Origin: an uncultured Candidatus Melainabacteria bacterium
GTDB taxonomy: Bacteria; Cyanobacteriota; Vampirovibrionia; Gastranaerophilales; Gastranaerophilaceae
Direction of reading: 5' to 3'
NCBI GenBank assembly: GCA_934728585.1
Contig: CAKVDZ010000002.1
Coordinates: forward strand, 62,001-126,000
Length of the DNA: 64,000 bases
Part shown: positions 1-8,892 of the stretch, one piece after another
How positions within the stretch are numbered: the stretch's first letter is position 1
Layout: the number at the start of each line of letters is the position of its first letter
Program-made: the position numbers and the translations under genes
Notes under the pieces: model-generated
What the model saw: only the letters and a program-made list of their open reading frames with translations
The model's database searches: none
Told to the model about the DNA's origin: nothing

Positions 1-113
1 AAACACTTGCAATATTTTCTTTTTTATATTAAAATATATTTACATATCATATGGATTGTAAAAAGTACACTATTTTTACCCATAAAACAATTTACCAACA
101 CTAGGAAAATTTT

Positions 114-746
114 ATGTTAAAAAAAACAGTAATAATCACTATCGCATTAGTGCTAGTATTCTGTCAACAAACACTAGCAGCCGAACTCTCAGAAAATGAA
201 GTAAAAGCTATTATAGTAAAACATTCCGTTGAATTAGGCATTGAACCAGCTTTAGCTTTAAGTATTGCCAAAATGGAATCAAAATTCAAACACAACCTAA
301 GAAGCCCTTATGGTGCAGTTGGAGTATTTCAATTGATGCCATCAACAGCTAAGACGTTAGGGGTAAATCCTTATTACCTTAGTGACAACATCAAGGGTGG
401 TTTGATGTACTACAAAATGTTGTATAAAATGTTTGGCTCAACAGAACTAGCGCTTGCCGCATACAACGCAGGTCCTGTTGCAGTAAAACGTAATAAAAAC
501 ATTAGTAAAGGGTTTGTAAACTCTATTATGGCTGATTACAACCACTACAAAAAACACCCTGATCAAGCCATGATTCAAGCCTCTAGAAAGGCTCCAAAAG
601 TTCATACTCAACCAAAACCTGTTATTTCTACAAAACCATCAGTTAAAACAACCCCAACAACAAAAGGAAATTCTGCTGGTTTAAAACATACACTTGAGAT
701 GATTGACGTTTCTGCAACTAAAGCGGTTAAAGATTCGTTGATTTAA
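114..746 (+). CDS. Lytic transglycosylase (SLT family), secreted
   Basis: A 210-aa protein with a signal peptide (hydrophobic residues 5-20, likely cut after LAA near residue 23) and a soluble lytic transglycosylase fold. Family hallmarks are visible: the catalytic glutamate in MESKF (Glu55), GVFQLMP at about 70-76 and AAYNAGP at about 115-121. It should cleave peptidoglycan between MurNAc and GlcNAc in the periplasm. The C-terminal 70 residues are Pro/Thr/Lys-rich and look like a flexible linker or tail. The start is supported by an AGGA about 7 nt upstream. No other genes share its operon; a GC-rich palindrome follows. It could be a housekeeping enzyme or could clear wall for pilus or flagellar assembly. 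Confidence 0.9.
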   Translation: MLKKTVIITIALVLVFCQQTLAAELSENEVKAIIVKHSVELGIEPALALSIAKMESKFKHNLRSPYGAVGVFQLMPSTAKTLGVNPYYLSDNIKGGLMYYKMLYKMFGSTELALAAYNAGPVAVKRNKNISKGFVNSIMADYNHYKKHPDQAMIQASRKAPKVHTQPKPVISTKPSVKTTPTTKGNSAGLKHTLEMIDVSATKAVKDSLI

Positions 747-767
747 CGAAATTACTAAAAGTTCTTT

Positions 768-797
768 ACGGCGCGGAGCTAAGCTCCGCGCCGTTCT
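768..797 (+). terminator. GC-rich palindrome, probable terminator
   Basis: A perfect inverted repeat of 13 bp arms (768-780 and 782-794) follows the transglycosylase stop. The T-run after it is weak (TTCTT), so termination is likely but not certain. The stem is far richer in GC than the surroundings. Confidence 0.55.
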
Positions 798-898
798 TGT
801 ATCAAAATAGACAAATGATGTTATACCCAACTCTTGCAGAAGATTATGAAACAAGTTAAAAATGACATCTCATCACTAACCACTCACTATTAACAAAT

Positions 899-927
899 TT
901 GCTTTTAACTTTTCTTTTTGTTATAAT
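899..927 (+). promoter_or_regulatory. Sigma-70-type promoter of the pseudopilin gene
   Basis: TTGCTT (899-904), a 17-bp spacer and a perfect TATAAT (922-927) lie upstream of the pseudopilin ATG at 956. AGGGG about 6 nt before that ATG acts as Shine-Dalgarno. Confidence 0.6.
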
Positions 928-955
928 CGACTTGTAAGTGTTTATAGGGGTCATT

Positions 956-1666
956 ATGAACAAATTTAAAGCGTTTACTTTAGTAGAAATACTTTTAGCT
1001 CTTGCTATTGTTGGTATTATTTCAGCTGTTACGGCAAATCAACTTCGAAAAATGCAAGTAAACAAAGTTTTTGTTAGTTTTAAAAACTGCTATTCAAGTA
1101 TGGCTTCCACTATAAGGAACTTATATGATGATGAATTCAATTACCCTAAAATTTCAACAGGGGATTACAATAGTGAAACTGGGGAAATGGAGCTTTTAGG
1201 ATTTGCAAACCATTATTATTCAAGTAGTTCAACAAGTCAACCTACAAGAAGTTCTACAAAATTTTCAATGTTGTTTATGAAAGACATGCTTGGTTCAAAA
1301 GCTACAAATAACTACGTCCTAGACTCAAGCAAACACGGTATACAATTTTCAGCTCCAAACGGTAGCGATTGGTTGGTTCAAGCTCCAAATCTAGATGAAC
1401 CATCAGACGCTAATCAAGGATATATTTTAATTGTTTTTGATGCAAATGGAAAACAAGAAGGTCCAAATTGCCCTGTAAAAATGGATTTTGTTAATACTGG
1501 AGCAAGTCAACGAGTTGAAAGCGAAACATCTTGTACTAACCCAGATAGATTTAGATTTTATATAACAAAAAATGGTAAAATTTTACCAGACGAATCTGAG
1601 ATTTATAACGGAACCGATTTAGAAACGTATATGTTTGATAACAATTTAATAGATAATGATAAATAA
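956..1666 (+). CDS. Type IV pilin-like protein (prepilin)
   Basis: A 236-aa protein starting MNKFKAFTLVE followed by a hydrophobic helix, the class III prepilin signal. Prepilin peptidase would cut between Ala6 and Phe7, and Glu5 of the mature protein is the conserved N-methylation and assembly residue. The globular domain is Ser/Thr/Asn-rich with two cysteines near the C terminus that may form a disulfide. An alternative GTG start at 938 is rejected because AGGGG is well placed only for the ATG at 956. A matching prepilin peptidase is encoded at 39168-40190. It may be a minor pilin, a pseudopilin of a secretion system or a DNA-uptake pilin; the sequence does not decide. Confidence 0.85.
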   Translation: MNKFKAFTLVEILLALAIVGIISAVTANQLRKMQVNKVFVSFKNCYSSMASTIRNLYDDEFNYPKISTGDYNSETGEMELLGFANHYYSSSSTSQPTRSSTKFSMLFMKDMLGSKATNNYVLDSSKHGIQFSAPNGSDWLVQAPNLDEPSDANQGYILIVFDANGKQEGPNCPVKMDFVNTGASQRVESETSCTNPDRFRFYITKNGKILPDESEIYNGTDLETYMFDNNLIDNDK

Positions 1667-1705
1667 CTATAAAAATCTATATTTAAAGGAAAGGAAAAAG
1701 AAAAA

Positions 1706-2509
1706 ATGGAACAAAAAAATTTGGCTGAAATTGGTGTATTCGGAGGTTCAGGATTTTACAAGTTCTTGGATAACGTTGAAGAAGTAAAAGTTGAAACTCC
1801 TTACGGTATGCCTAGTGATAATCTTATGATTGGTCAAATCGGTAATCATAAAGTAGCATTCATGCCTAGACACGGAAGAAACCACACTATTCTTCCTCAC
1901 TTAATTAACTACAGAGCTAACGTTTGGGCGATGAAACACATCGGTTGTACAAGAGTTATCTCTCCTTGTGCTTCTGGTAGCTTACAAAAACACATCAATC
2001 CAGGTGATTTCGTTATTTGCGATCAATTCGTTGATTGGACTGACGGCAGAAAATCAACATTCTTTGAAGGACCTGTTGTTCACCACCCATCTGCAGCAGA
2101 TATGTACTGCCCTGAATTGAGAAAAATTGCTATTGATACTGCAAAACAATTAGGTATCAAGGTTCACGAAACAGGTACTATGGTTGTTATTAATGGACCT
2201 AGATTCTCTACAACTGCTGAATCTAAATTCTTCACTAACCAAGGTTGGGATACTATCGGTATGACAGCTTTCCCTGAAAACTACCTTGTTAAAGAAATGG
2301 ATATGTGTCCATTAAACATCTGCTTAATCACTGACCACGACTGTGGACTAGTTGGCGATGTACCTCCAGTTTCTCACCACGAAGTTTGCAGAGTATTTGA
2401 TGAAAATATTGAAAAAGTTAAAAACTTGTTATTCAGAGTTATTGAATCTATTCCTGCAACTAGAGAACACTGCGATTGCGCTAATACTTTTAAAAACTCT
2501 CAAATGTAG
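1706..2509 (+). CDS. mtnP: S-methyl-5'-thioadenosine phosphorylase
   Basis: A 267-aa purine nucleoside phosphorylase-family enzyme that splits methylthioadenosine with phosphate into adenine and methylthioribose-1-phosphate, recycling the by-product of polyamine synthesis. Visible signatures are GGSGFY (phosphate-binding loop near residue 13), PRHGRNH, NGPRFSTTAES, GMTAFPE and DHDCG near the base-binding site. The MTA-type NGPRFSTTAES and GMTAFPE segments favour MTAP over classical PNP. Length is normal. AAGGAAAGG lies upstream of the ATG. It stands alone between the pseudopilin gene and YggT. Confidence 0.92.
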   Translation: MEQKNLAEIGVFGGSGFYKFLDNVEEVKVETPYGMPSDNLMIGQIGNHKVAFMPRHGRNHTILPHLINYRANVWAMKHIGCTRVISPCASGSLQKHINPGDFVICDQFVDWTDGRKSTFFEGPVVHHPSAADMYCPELRKIAIDTAKQLGIKVHETGTMVVINGPRFSTTAESKFFTNQGWDTIGMTAFPENYLVKEMDMCPLNICLITDHDCGLVGDVPPVSHHEVCRVFDENIEKVKNLLFRVIESIPATREHCDCANTFKNSQM

Positions 2510-2527
2510 TTTTATTTGAACACTTGA

Positions 2528-2559
2528 ACGGCGAAAAGTTTATACAAACTTTTCGCCGT
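2528..2559 (+). terminator. Stem-loop between mtnP and yggT
   Basis: A perfect 14-bp stem (2528-2541 with 2546-2559) and 4-nt loop follow mtnP. No T-run follows, so it may be a processing or stability element instead of a full intrinsic terminator. Confidence 0.5.
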
Positions 2560-2578
2560 CATATATAAGGATTTTATT

Positions 2579-2839
2579 ATGATTTTAAAAGCAATAAATA
2601 ATCTATTTTACTTTTACTATATTCTAATCATTATTAGAATATTCTTAACTTGGATTCCAACTATAGATTGGGACGCTCAACCTATAAAAGCAATAAGATT
2701 GTCTACTGATTGGTATTTGGATATCTTTAGAAGAATTATCCCTCCTTTTGGTGGTTTGGATTTTTCTCCTATCATCGCAATCATCGCACTTCAAATATTT
2801 CAAATCATTATTACTAGTTTTTTAGGTAGTATTTTTTAA
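2579..2839 (+). CDS. yggT: YggT family membrane protein
   Basis: An 86-aa integral membrane protein with two hydrophobic segments (about 5-25 and 62-85) and the YggT features RIFLTWIP in the first half and IIPPFGGLDFSP before the second helix. Members often sit beside yggS/sepF cell-division genes in other bacteria; here yggS and sepF are 24 kb away. Function is poorly defined (osmotic or envelope homeostasis and division have been suggested for relatives). AAGGA precedes the ATG. It ends against a bidirectional terminator shared with the convergent protease gene. Confidence 0.85.
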   Translation: MILKAINNLFYFYYILIIIRIFLTWIPTIDWDAQPIKAIRLSTDWYLDIFRRIIPPFGGLDFSPIIAIIALQIFQIIITSFLGSIF

Positions 2840-2849
2840 TAGGTTTATC

Positions 2850-2883
2850 AAAAAATGCGCGGACAAAAGTCCGCGCATTTTTT
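2850..2883. terminator. Bidirectional intrinsic terminator
   Basis: A 15-bp stem with GCGCGGAC core, AAAA loop and A/T tracts on both sides lies between the convergent yggT and zinc-protease genes, so it can stop transcription from both strands. Confidence 0.85.
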
Positions 2884-2896
2884 ATATAAAAAAGTT

Positions 2897-4210
2897 TTAT
2901 CTAACTTGCGCCCATTTTAATGCTTTTTGAATAATCTCATCATTCGTAATATCTGCACCAGTAGCTTTATAAGAATTTATATAATTTATAGCTTCTTGTT
3001 TTTTATCAAGCCCCACGCATACAGTTATCAAGTTGCGTAAATACATTTTATTATTTGGTGCATAACCAAAAGCATGTTGAAAATACTTATAAGCGCTAAC
3101 GTCATCATTCTTTTTAATGTATGACATACCTATCATATTGTTTAACTGAGCTAAAGTTTGTGTGCTATTTGAGTTTTCAATAGCAAATCGGTAATACTTT
3201 ATAGCGGTATCGTATTTTTCAGAATTATAATAGCACTCCGCCATTGATTGATAAATATCAGGGTTTTTAGGTTCTAAAGTTAGAGCTTTTTTATAAGCAT
3301 CTAAAGCTTCATTTTTTCTTCCATTATCATAATATGTCTTACCAAGAATTACCCAACTTAAAGCCTTTTGAGGTGTAGCTTTTACATATTTTTGTGCCTC
3401 TTTTATCTTTTTAGAAGCATAACCTGCAGTTTCTCTTTGAATAATTTCGTCATTATTAGAATACATAATTTTTATGGTATTAATATCACGATGAGTCAAA
3501 ACACCCTTTGAATTTGTTGAAAATGCATACATAATATCCTTTTCATTTGGACTATGTCCAATAATACCCAAGGCATGACCTAATTCGTGCATCAAAACAG
3601 TATAAATTTCATAATTTGAAACCTTCCTCTTTGTGTTAGGTTTTACTGAAAGCAAACGAATTCTAGAAGAAGATAACTCGTTTTTATCAGAAAAGACATT
3701 ATTAGTATTACCAGCCATATAATTTTCATGACTTATATCGTTGCTATCAAATTTGTCTACAACTTCAATTATTATATCAGCATTATTAGCTGGGGCTAAT
3801 ACAAAATTAATAAAGCCGTCAAAAACTTTATTATATTCACTCAAAGCATCATACATAGCATCTCTGTATGGATTATTTGAAACATAAACCTTTATTGTAC
3901 TTTTATTCCAACGAACTAGATTTCCAGAAGAATCTACAGCATAAACTAAATAATTATTTGAACCGTCTGCGATTTGTTTTTTTTCTGCACGTCTTTCATC
4001 TTTTTCAGGTATAACACCATCATTGGCTAATTTTCGGTTAGCCTCAAGCATTTTTGTTTGATCTTCAGGTGAAAGTTGTTCAAATGAATATTCAGGTTTA
4101 GTTGGCCAGTGTTTATAATTTAATTTATAGTAATTATAATAGTTTGAAATTCCAATTATTATAAGTAACACTACCAATATCAAAATTTGATTTAATTGTT
4201 TATTTTTCAT
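2897..4210 (-). CDS. Membrane-anchored zinc metalloprotease with TPR repeats
   Basis: A 437-aa protein. Residues about 8-27 form one hydrophobic anchor. The catalytic region holds HELGHALGIIGH (about 207-218), the extended zinc-binding motif of metzincins, followed by DIMYAF, a plausible Met-turn. This resembles the M10 (matrixin-like) family. Residues about 283-420 contain at least three TPR units (for example YYDNGRKNEALDAYKKAL) for protein binding. It lies 62 bp after rpoD on the same strand and may be co-transcribed with dnaG-rpoD, an unusual partner for that pair. The substrate is unknown; topology suggests a periplasmic or extracytoplasmic catalytic domain. Confidence 0.8.
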   Translation of the reverse strand: MKNKQLNQILILVVLLIIIGISNYYNYYKLNYKHWPTKPEYSFEQLSPEDQTKMLEANRKLANDGVIPEKDERRAEKKQIADGSNNYLVYAVDSSGNLVRWNKSTIKVYVSNNPYRDAMYDALSEYNKVFDGFINFVLAPANNADIIIEVVDKFDSNDISHENYMAGNTNNVFSDKNELSSSRIRLLSVKPNTKRKVSNYEIYTVLMHELGHALGIIGHSPNEKDIMYAFSTNSKGVLTHRDINTIKIMYSNNDEIIQRETAGYASKKIKEAQKYVKATPQKALSWVILGKTYYDNGRKNEALDAYKKALTLEPKNPDIYQSMAECYYNSEKYDTAIKYYRFAIENSNSTQTLAQLNNMIGMSYIKKNDDVSAYKYFQHAFGYAPNNKMYLRNLITVCVGLDKKQEAINYINSYKATGADITNDEIIQKALKWAQVR

Positions 4211-4272
4211 AAAAAATCCTAAAATTATAAATTGGAAAAAGGCATAAACTCAATGTTCATGCCTTATTATTT

Positions 4273-5376
4273 TTAAGTTTCAACATACTCTCTTAATCGT
4301 TTACTTCTATTTGGGTGTCTTAATTTTCTCAACGCCTTAGCTTCAATTTGTCTAATACGTTCACGAGTTACACCAAACAATTGACCAACTTCTTCCAAAG
4401 TTCTTTGACGTCCGTCATCCATACCGAAACGAAGTCTTAAAACATCTCTTTCTCTTGGCGATAAAGTACATAAAACTTCTGCCAAATCTTCACGTAACAA
4501 GTCTGAAGCAACCGTTTTAATAGGTGCATCAGCTTCTTTATCTTCAATAAAATCACCTAAACGAGAATCTTCTTCCTTACCAATTGGAGTTTCCAATGAT
4601 AACGGTTCTTGTGCAATTTTAATAATTTCTCTCAATTTAGAAATAGAAACATTCATTTCCATAGCCAATTCTTCTTCAGTTGGCTTTCTTGAAAATTCTT
4701 GTGCCAGACGACGAGTAACTTTTTTAAGTTTATTGATTGTTTCAACCATGTGAACTGGAATACGGATTGTTCTAGCTTGGTCTGCAATAGCTCTTGTGAT
4801 TGCTTGTCTAATCCACCAAGTAGCATAAGTTGAGAATTTAAACCCTCTTTCGTGGTCAAATTTTTCAGCTGCTCTGATTAAACCCAAATTACCTTCTTGA
4901 ATTAAATCCAAGAACAACATTCCACGTCCAACGTATTTTTTAGCGATACTTACAACCAAACGCAAGTTAGCTTGAACTAATTTTCTTTTAGCCATAGCTC
5001 CTGGAGTACCGCCTTGAATAATAGCTCTTGCAAGTTCAATTTCTTCATTTGCTGACAACAATTTAATACGTCCGATTTCACGTAAATACAAACGAACAGG
5101 ATCATCAACAGCAACCCCTTTTGGAACTTCCAAATCATCAGCTTTTTCTTCAACTTGTGAATCAATCATATAAACATCGTCATAATTTGTTTTACCGTCA
5201 ATTTTGCCAGCAGAAACAATATCTTCAATGTTGTCTGTACTCATTTCAACGTTTAAATAAGATTCGTCTTGAGCACTTTCGTCAACGTCTGCGCCATCAG
5301 CATCAATGTCTAAAATATCTAGATTTTCATCTTCCATTATGTTAACAACTGAACTTGATTGTCTTTTCTTTGTCAT
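4273..5376 (-). CDS. rpoD: Primary RNA polymerase sigma factor (SigA/RpoD)
   Basis: A 367-aa group 1 sigma-70 factor. After an acidic N-terminal ~85 residues, region 1.2 begins DPVRLYLREIG. Region 2 includes LDLIQEGNLGLIRA and TYATWWIRQAI (core and -10 recognition). Region 3 follows, and region 4 contains TLEEVGQLFGVTRERIRQIE, the -35-binding helix-turn-helix. The size is typical of a SigA of the Bacillus/cyanobacterial kind. Its start codon overlaps the dnaG stop by 4 bp (ATGA), so the two are translationally coupled. The extended -10 promoters seen in this window fit its conserved region 3.0. Confidence 0.96.
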   Translation of the reverse strand: MTKKRQSSSVVNIMEDENLDILDIDADGADVDESAQDESYLNVEMSTDNIEDIVSAGKIDGKTNYDDVYMIDSQVEEKADDLEVPKGVAVDDPVRLYLREIGRIKLLSANEEIELARAIIQGGTPGAMAKRKLVQANLRLVVSIAKKYVGRGMLFLDLIQEGNLGLIRAAEKFDHERGFKFSTYATWWIRQAITRAIADQARTIRIPVHMVETINKLKKVTRRLAQEFSRKPTEEELAMEMNVSISKLREIIKIAQEPLSLETPIGKEEDSRLGDFIEDKEADAPIKTVASDLLREDLAEVLCTLSPRERDVLRLRFGMDDGRQRTLEEVGQLFGVTRERIRQIEAKALRKLRHPNRSKRLREYVET

Positions 5377-7250
5377 TTAATTTCTCCAGTTTTTAGTTTA
5401 TTTAATTTATCTCTGAGTTGCATTTGTACTTTTAATGCCTCAGTTTCATCATCATTTGCTTGTTCGTATAATTGTTTTAGTTGTTTTTTTTCTTCATTAA
5501 ATCTACACGATTCCAACTTTTCTATGTTTTCTTGAATAATTGAATTAAATTCTTTTTCATTTAATCCTGTAAATGAGTCTGAAATACAGATTAAATCTGT
5601 GATTAATTCTTGCACTTGGTTGTCATTTACAAATTCAACGTATAACATGTCCGTTAATTCACTAACATTATTTACGGTATTTGTTAATTTGTCAATTGTA
5701 TCTTTTACAATTATTAATGTTTTATTTGTAAAATTTACACTTTTTATTTTTTCTGAAATTTCACCCATCGAAAATGGGCTACTCTTTATTAAATACAAAC
5801 TGAGTAGGTTTTTTTGCGCAATTTCCTCTATAGATGAAGAAATTGTTACATTAGAAGTTGTCAAATCAGGGGTTAAAAAGTCCATATTATCCGCCTTTTT
5901 AACTTCTTTTTGTAACGCATTTTCATCAACATTTAATGCTGTTGCCACTATCTTTACGTATTCTGATTGTATGATTGGGTTTTGAACTTCATTTAGTATC
6001 GGCAAAATTTCTTTAATCAATTCTGACTTTTCTTGAGGAGTTGCAACATCATTTTTTTTCTTTAAAACTTGATTTAACTGAAAATCCAACAACAAAGGTG
6101 CATTGTCGACATAAGATTTAAAAGCCTCTGCCCCAGCTGAGCGAATAAATTCATCTGGATCCTTGCCCTCTGGCGGTGCAACAACTCTGATTTCACAAGA
6201 ATATTTATCTTCGTTTGTCGCAATATGAGATTCATCAAATTGTTTTATATTACCTAAACCTTGAAACGCTGTTTTAATAAGTTCTCCACCACGCTTTGTA
6301 GCATTTTGTCCAGCTAAATCTGTGTCAAATGACAAATAAATTCTTCTATTTTTTGTGTATTTAGACAACAATTTTACGTGTTCCAAAGTCAAAGATGTTC
6401 CGCAAGATGCTACCGCGTTCTTAATCCCGTGAGCTTGAGCAGAAATAACGTCAAAATAGCCCTCCATGATAACAACTGCATCTTCTTGTTTTATCGCTTC
6501 TTTTGCTGAATACAAACCATATAGAATACGACTTTTGTTATAAATTGGAGAATCAGAAGAATTCAAATATTTTGGATTTTGTTCTGCCTCAATTGCTCTT
6601 GCACCAAATGCAATAAAATCACCATTTTCAGCTTGAATTGGAATAATAATTCTGTTTCTAAATCTATCAACGTAAGAACCCTGTGAGGTTTTCAAGATTA
6701 ATCCAGCTTCTAGCAATATTTTTTCATCGTATTCTTTTTTTAAGCGCTTATATAGTTCACTTGGTTCTTTCAAAGCCAATCCTAAAGAATAATTTGAAAT
6801 AACAGCAGGCGTAATATCCCTATTTGCAAGATATTTTACTGCAACATTGTCAGCAGGTGAATTTAACAAAACATCTTGGTAAAACATCACGGCTTTTTTG
6901 CAAGCCTCCAGCATCAACTTTCTATCTTCTTTGTGTTTTCCATCGGTTTGCTTAAATTCTGGGAGTTCAATATTATACTTTTCTGCCAAATATCTTATTG
7001 TTTGAACATAATCCCAGTTATGGATTTTCATTAAAAAAGTAATGCCATCTCCACCAGCACCACAACCAAAACATTTAAAAATTCCTCTTTCTGGATTTAC
7101 AGAAAAAGACGGCGTTTTTTCACCATGAAATGGACACAAGCCCCAATAATTTGAGCCTTTTTTCTTTAATACAACTTCTTCAGACACGATATCAAGAATA
7201 TCCATCTGATTTTTTATTTGCATTACTGCTTCTTCATACGCCGATACCAT
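5373..7250 (-). CDS. dnaG: DNA primase
   Basis: A 625-aa bacterial primase that makes RNA primers for the replication fork. The N-terminal zinc-binding domain shows CPFHGEKTPSF and CFGCGAGGDG (about residues 38-65). The TOPRIM catalytic core follows with VIMEGYFDVI and the DTDLAG acidic motif. The C-terminal ~200 residues are the helicase-binding region and are diverged. A TGCTACAAT extended -10 ends 7 nt before the ATG, so the transcript probably starts at or next to the start codon (leaderless). An internal ATG at codon 10 is possible but less well aligned with other primases. It is divergent from tatD and upstream of rpoD, the usual macromolecular-synthesis pairing. Confidence 0.95.
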   Translation of the reverse strand: MVSAYEEAVMQIKNQMDILDIVSEEVVLKKKGSNYWGLCPFHGEKTPSFSVNPERGIFKCFGCGAGGDGITFLMKIHNWDYVQTIRYLAEKYNIELPEFKQTDGKHKEDRKLMLEACKKAVMFYQDVLLNSPADNVAVKYLANRDITPAVISNYSLGLALKEPSELYKRLKKEYDEKILLEAGLILKTSQGSYVDRFRNRIIIPIQAENGDFIAFGARAIEAEQNPKYLNSSDSPIYNKSRILYGLYSAKEAIKQEDAVVIMEGYFDVISAQAHGIKNAVASCGTSLTLEHVKLLSKYTKNRRIYLSFDTDLAGQNATKRGGELIKTAFQGLGNIKQFDESHIATNEDKYSCEIRVVAPPEGKDPDEFIRSAGAEAFKSYVDNAPLLLDFQLNQVLKKKNDVATPQEKSELIKEILPILNEVQNPIIQSEYVKIVATALNVDENALQKEVKKADNMDFLTPDLTTSNVTISSSIEEIAQKNLLSLYLIKSSPFSMGEISEKIKSVNFTNKTLIIVKDTIDKLTNTVNNVSELTDMLYVEFVNDNQVQELITDLICISDSFTGLNEKEFNSIIQENIEKLESCRFNEEKKQLKQLYEQANDDETEALKVQMQLRDKLNKLKTGEIK

Positions 7251-7256
7251 AATAAT

Positions 7257-7288
7257 ATTGTAGCATTAATATAAAATCATGTTATAAT
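7257..7288. promoter_or_regulatory. Divergent extended -10 promoters for dnaG and tatD
   Basis: The 44-bp space between the genes carries TGTTATAAT on the plus strand (TATAAT 7283-7288) and TGCTACAAT on the minus strand (TACAAT at 7262-7257). Each hexamer ends 6 nt before its ATG, so both predicted transcription starts fall at the start codon. No Shine-Dalgarno sequence fits before either gene. Confidence 0.65.
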
Positions 7289-7294
7289 CATTTT

Positions 7295-8065
7295 ATGGAA
7301 AATTACTTTATAGACACACACTCTCACATTGATATGATTGAAGACGTATCAATTGAAGATATTATAACAAAATCAACTCAAGCAGGCGTAAAAAAATTTA
7401 TAATACCATCTGCAGATGAAAAATCTTTTGATGGAATTTTGAAGATTTGCGAAAAATTTGAAAATGTTTTTTGTATGCTTGGAGTTTTTCCAGAAGAAGC
7501 TAAAACTTGGACAGATAAAACCGAAGAAAATATCAAGAATTTGGCTCAAAATAATAAAAAAGTTGTCGGAATTGGAGAAATCGGACTTGATTACTACTGG
7601 GATACAAGTTTTTGTGAACTTCAAAAAGAAATTTTTATAAAACAAATAAAATTGGCAAATGAATTAAATTTACCGATTGATGTTCACGATAGAGAAGCTC
7701 ACAAAGATACTTTCGATATTTTAAAAGAACACAATAAAGGCTCTGATGTAATTTTACACTGCTTTTCAGGTAGCGTTGAATTTGCAAAAGAATGTGTAAA
7801 ACAAGGTTGGTACCTTTCCTTAGGTGGAGTTGTAACTTTCAAGAATGCTAAAAAAATGAAAGACGTCGCAACAGAAATTTCACTTGACCATTTAATGCTT
7901 GAAACAGATGCTCCATACCTTGCACCAGTGCCATTTAGAGGCAAGACAAATGAACCTTGCTATGTTCCATACATAGCTCAAGAAATAGCCAATTTAAAGG
8001 GCTGTACCGTAGAAGAAGTTGCAAAATTTACAACTCAAAATGCAGAAAAGGTATTTGGAATTTGA
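7295..8065 (+). CDS. tatD: TatD family metal-dependent DNase
   Basis: A 256-aa TIM-barrel hydrolase. Metal ligands and motifs are visible: DTHSHID (7-13), GEIGLDYYW, DVHDREAH, LHCFSG and LETDAPYLAP. TatD enzymes act as 3'-5' exonucleases or DNases in repair and quality control; the exact substrate cannot be read from sequence. The mRNA is probably leaderless. Its TGA stop (8063-8065) overlaps the TTG start of tlyA, implying translational coupling. Confidence 0.93.
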   Translation: MENYFIDTHSHIDMIEDVSIEDIITKSTQAGVKKFIIPSADEKSFDGILKICEKFENVFCMLGVFPEEAKTWTDKTEENIKNLAQNNKKVVGIGEIGLDYYWDTSFCELQKEIFIKQIKLANELNLPIDVHDREAHKDTFDILKEHNKGSDVILHCFSGSVEFAKECVKQGWYLSLGGVVTFKNAKKMKDVATEISLDHLMLETDAPYLAPVPFRGKTNEPCYVPYIAQEIANLKGCTVEEVAKFTTQNAEKVFGI

Positions 8066-8892
8066 AAAAAGAACGTTTAGACAAATACTTAGTAGACCTA
8101 GGTTACTTTGAAAATAAAAGCAAAGCGGCAGCGTCAATACTTGCTGGTGACGTTTTAATTAATGATGAAAGAATTACAAAGGCTGGATATCAAATAGGAA
8201 TAGAAAAAGAATACGATATTCGCGTAAAATCTATGCCTTACGTTTCAAGAGGTGGATTTAAGTTAGAAAAAGCTTTAAAAACTTTTGATGTAGTCGTAAA
8301 AGATAGAATTTGTCTAGATGCTGGCGCTTCTACTGGAGGATTTACAGATTGCCTACTTCAAAATGGCGCAAAATTCGTTTACGCAGTAGATGTTGGCTAT
8401 GGCCAACTTGATTGGAAAATCAGAAGTGACGAACGTGTTAAAACGATAGAAAAAACAAACCTAAAAATTTGTTCACTAGGAGACATCTATGCAGAAAATG
8501 AACCAATTGCAGACCTATTAGTTTGTGATGTTTCGTTCATTTCGTTAGAAAAAGTTTTACCTAATTTTCAAAAACTTTTGACTGATAAACAAGAACTCAT
8601 CTGCCTTATAAAACCTCAATTTGAAGCTGGCAAGGAACTTGTTGAAAAAGGTGGAGTAATCAAAAACAAGAACACACATTACTGCGTTATTGAAAACGTC
8701 ATAAATTGTGCAAAATCACTTGATTATAAGATTTTAAACTTAACGCATTCAGCAATAAAAGGTCCTTGCGGAAATATTGAATACTTAATTCACATATCAA
8801 ATGATGATAGAGCTGAAATTAGCCCAAATATCAAAGAAATTGTAGATACCGCATTTACGGAGTTAAATCCACAACCTCCTCACCAAACATAA
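8062..8892 (+). CDS. tlyA: TlyA family rRNA 2'-O-methyltransferase
   Basis: A 276-aa protein with an N-terminal S4 RNA-binding domain (about 1-60, beginning KKERLDKYLV) and a FtsJ/RrmJ-type methyltransferase domain with LDAGASTGGFTDCLL as the SAM-binding loop and later KPQFEAG. TlyA methylates ribose positions in 16S/23S rRNA and sets capreomycin sensitivity in mycobacteria. The chosen start is TTG at 8062, overlapping the tatD stop, with AAGG upstream. A longer frame opening at 7957 lies inside tatD and adds no homologous sequence. The 3' end overlaps the convergent tolC-like gene by 38 bp. Confidence 0.9.
   Translation: MKKERLDKYLVDLGYFENKSKAAASILAGDVLINDERITKAGYQIGIEKEYDIRVKSMPYVSRGGFKLEKALKTFDVVVKDRICLDAGASTGGFTDCLLQNGAKFVYAVDVGYGQLDWKIRSDERVKTIEKTNLKICSLGDIYAENEPIADLLVCDVSFISLEKVLPNFQKLLTDKQELICLIKPQFEAGKELVEKGGVIKNKNTHYCVIENVINCAKSLDYKILNLTHSAIKGPCGNIEYLIHISNDDRAEISPNIKEIVDTAFTELNPQPPHQT

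Noticed and set aside
1..113. Possible small gene or RNA at the left edge.
   Set aside because: Only AT-rich sequence with no ORF or clear hairpin; probably the promoter region of the transglycosylase gene.
7957..8061. Extended N terminus for tlyA.
   Set aside because: It lies in tatD in another frame; the S4 domain begins right after the TTG at 8062, which overlaps the tatD stop.
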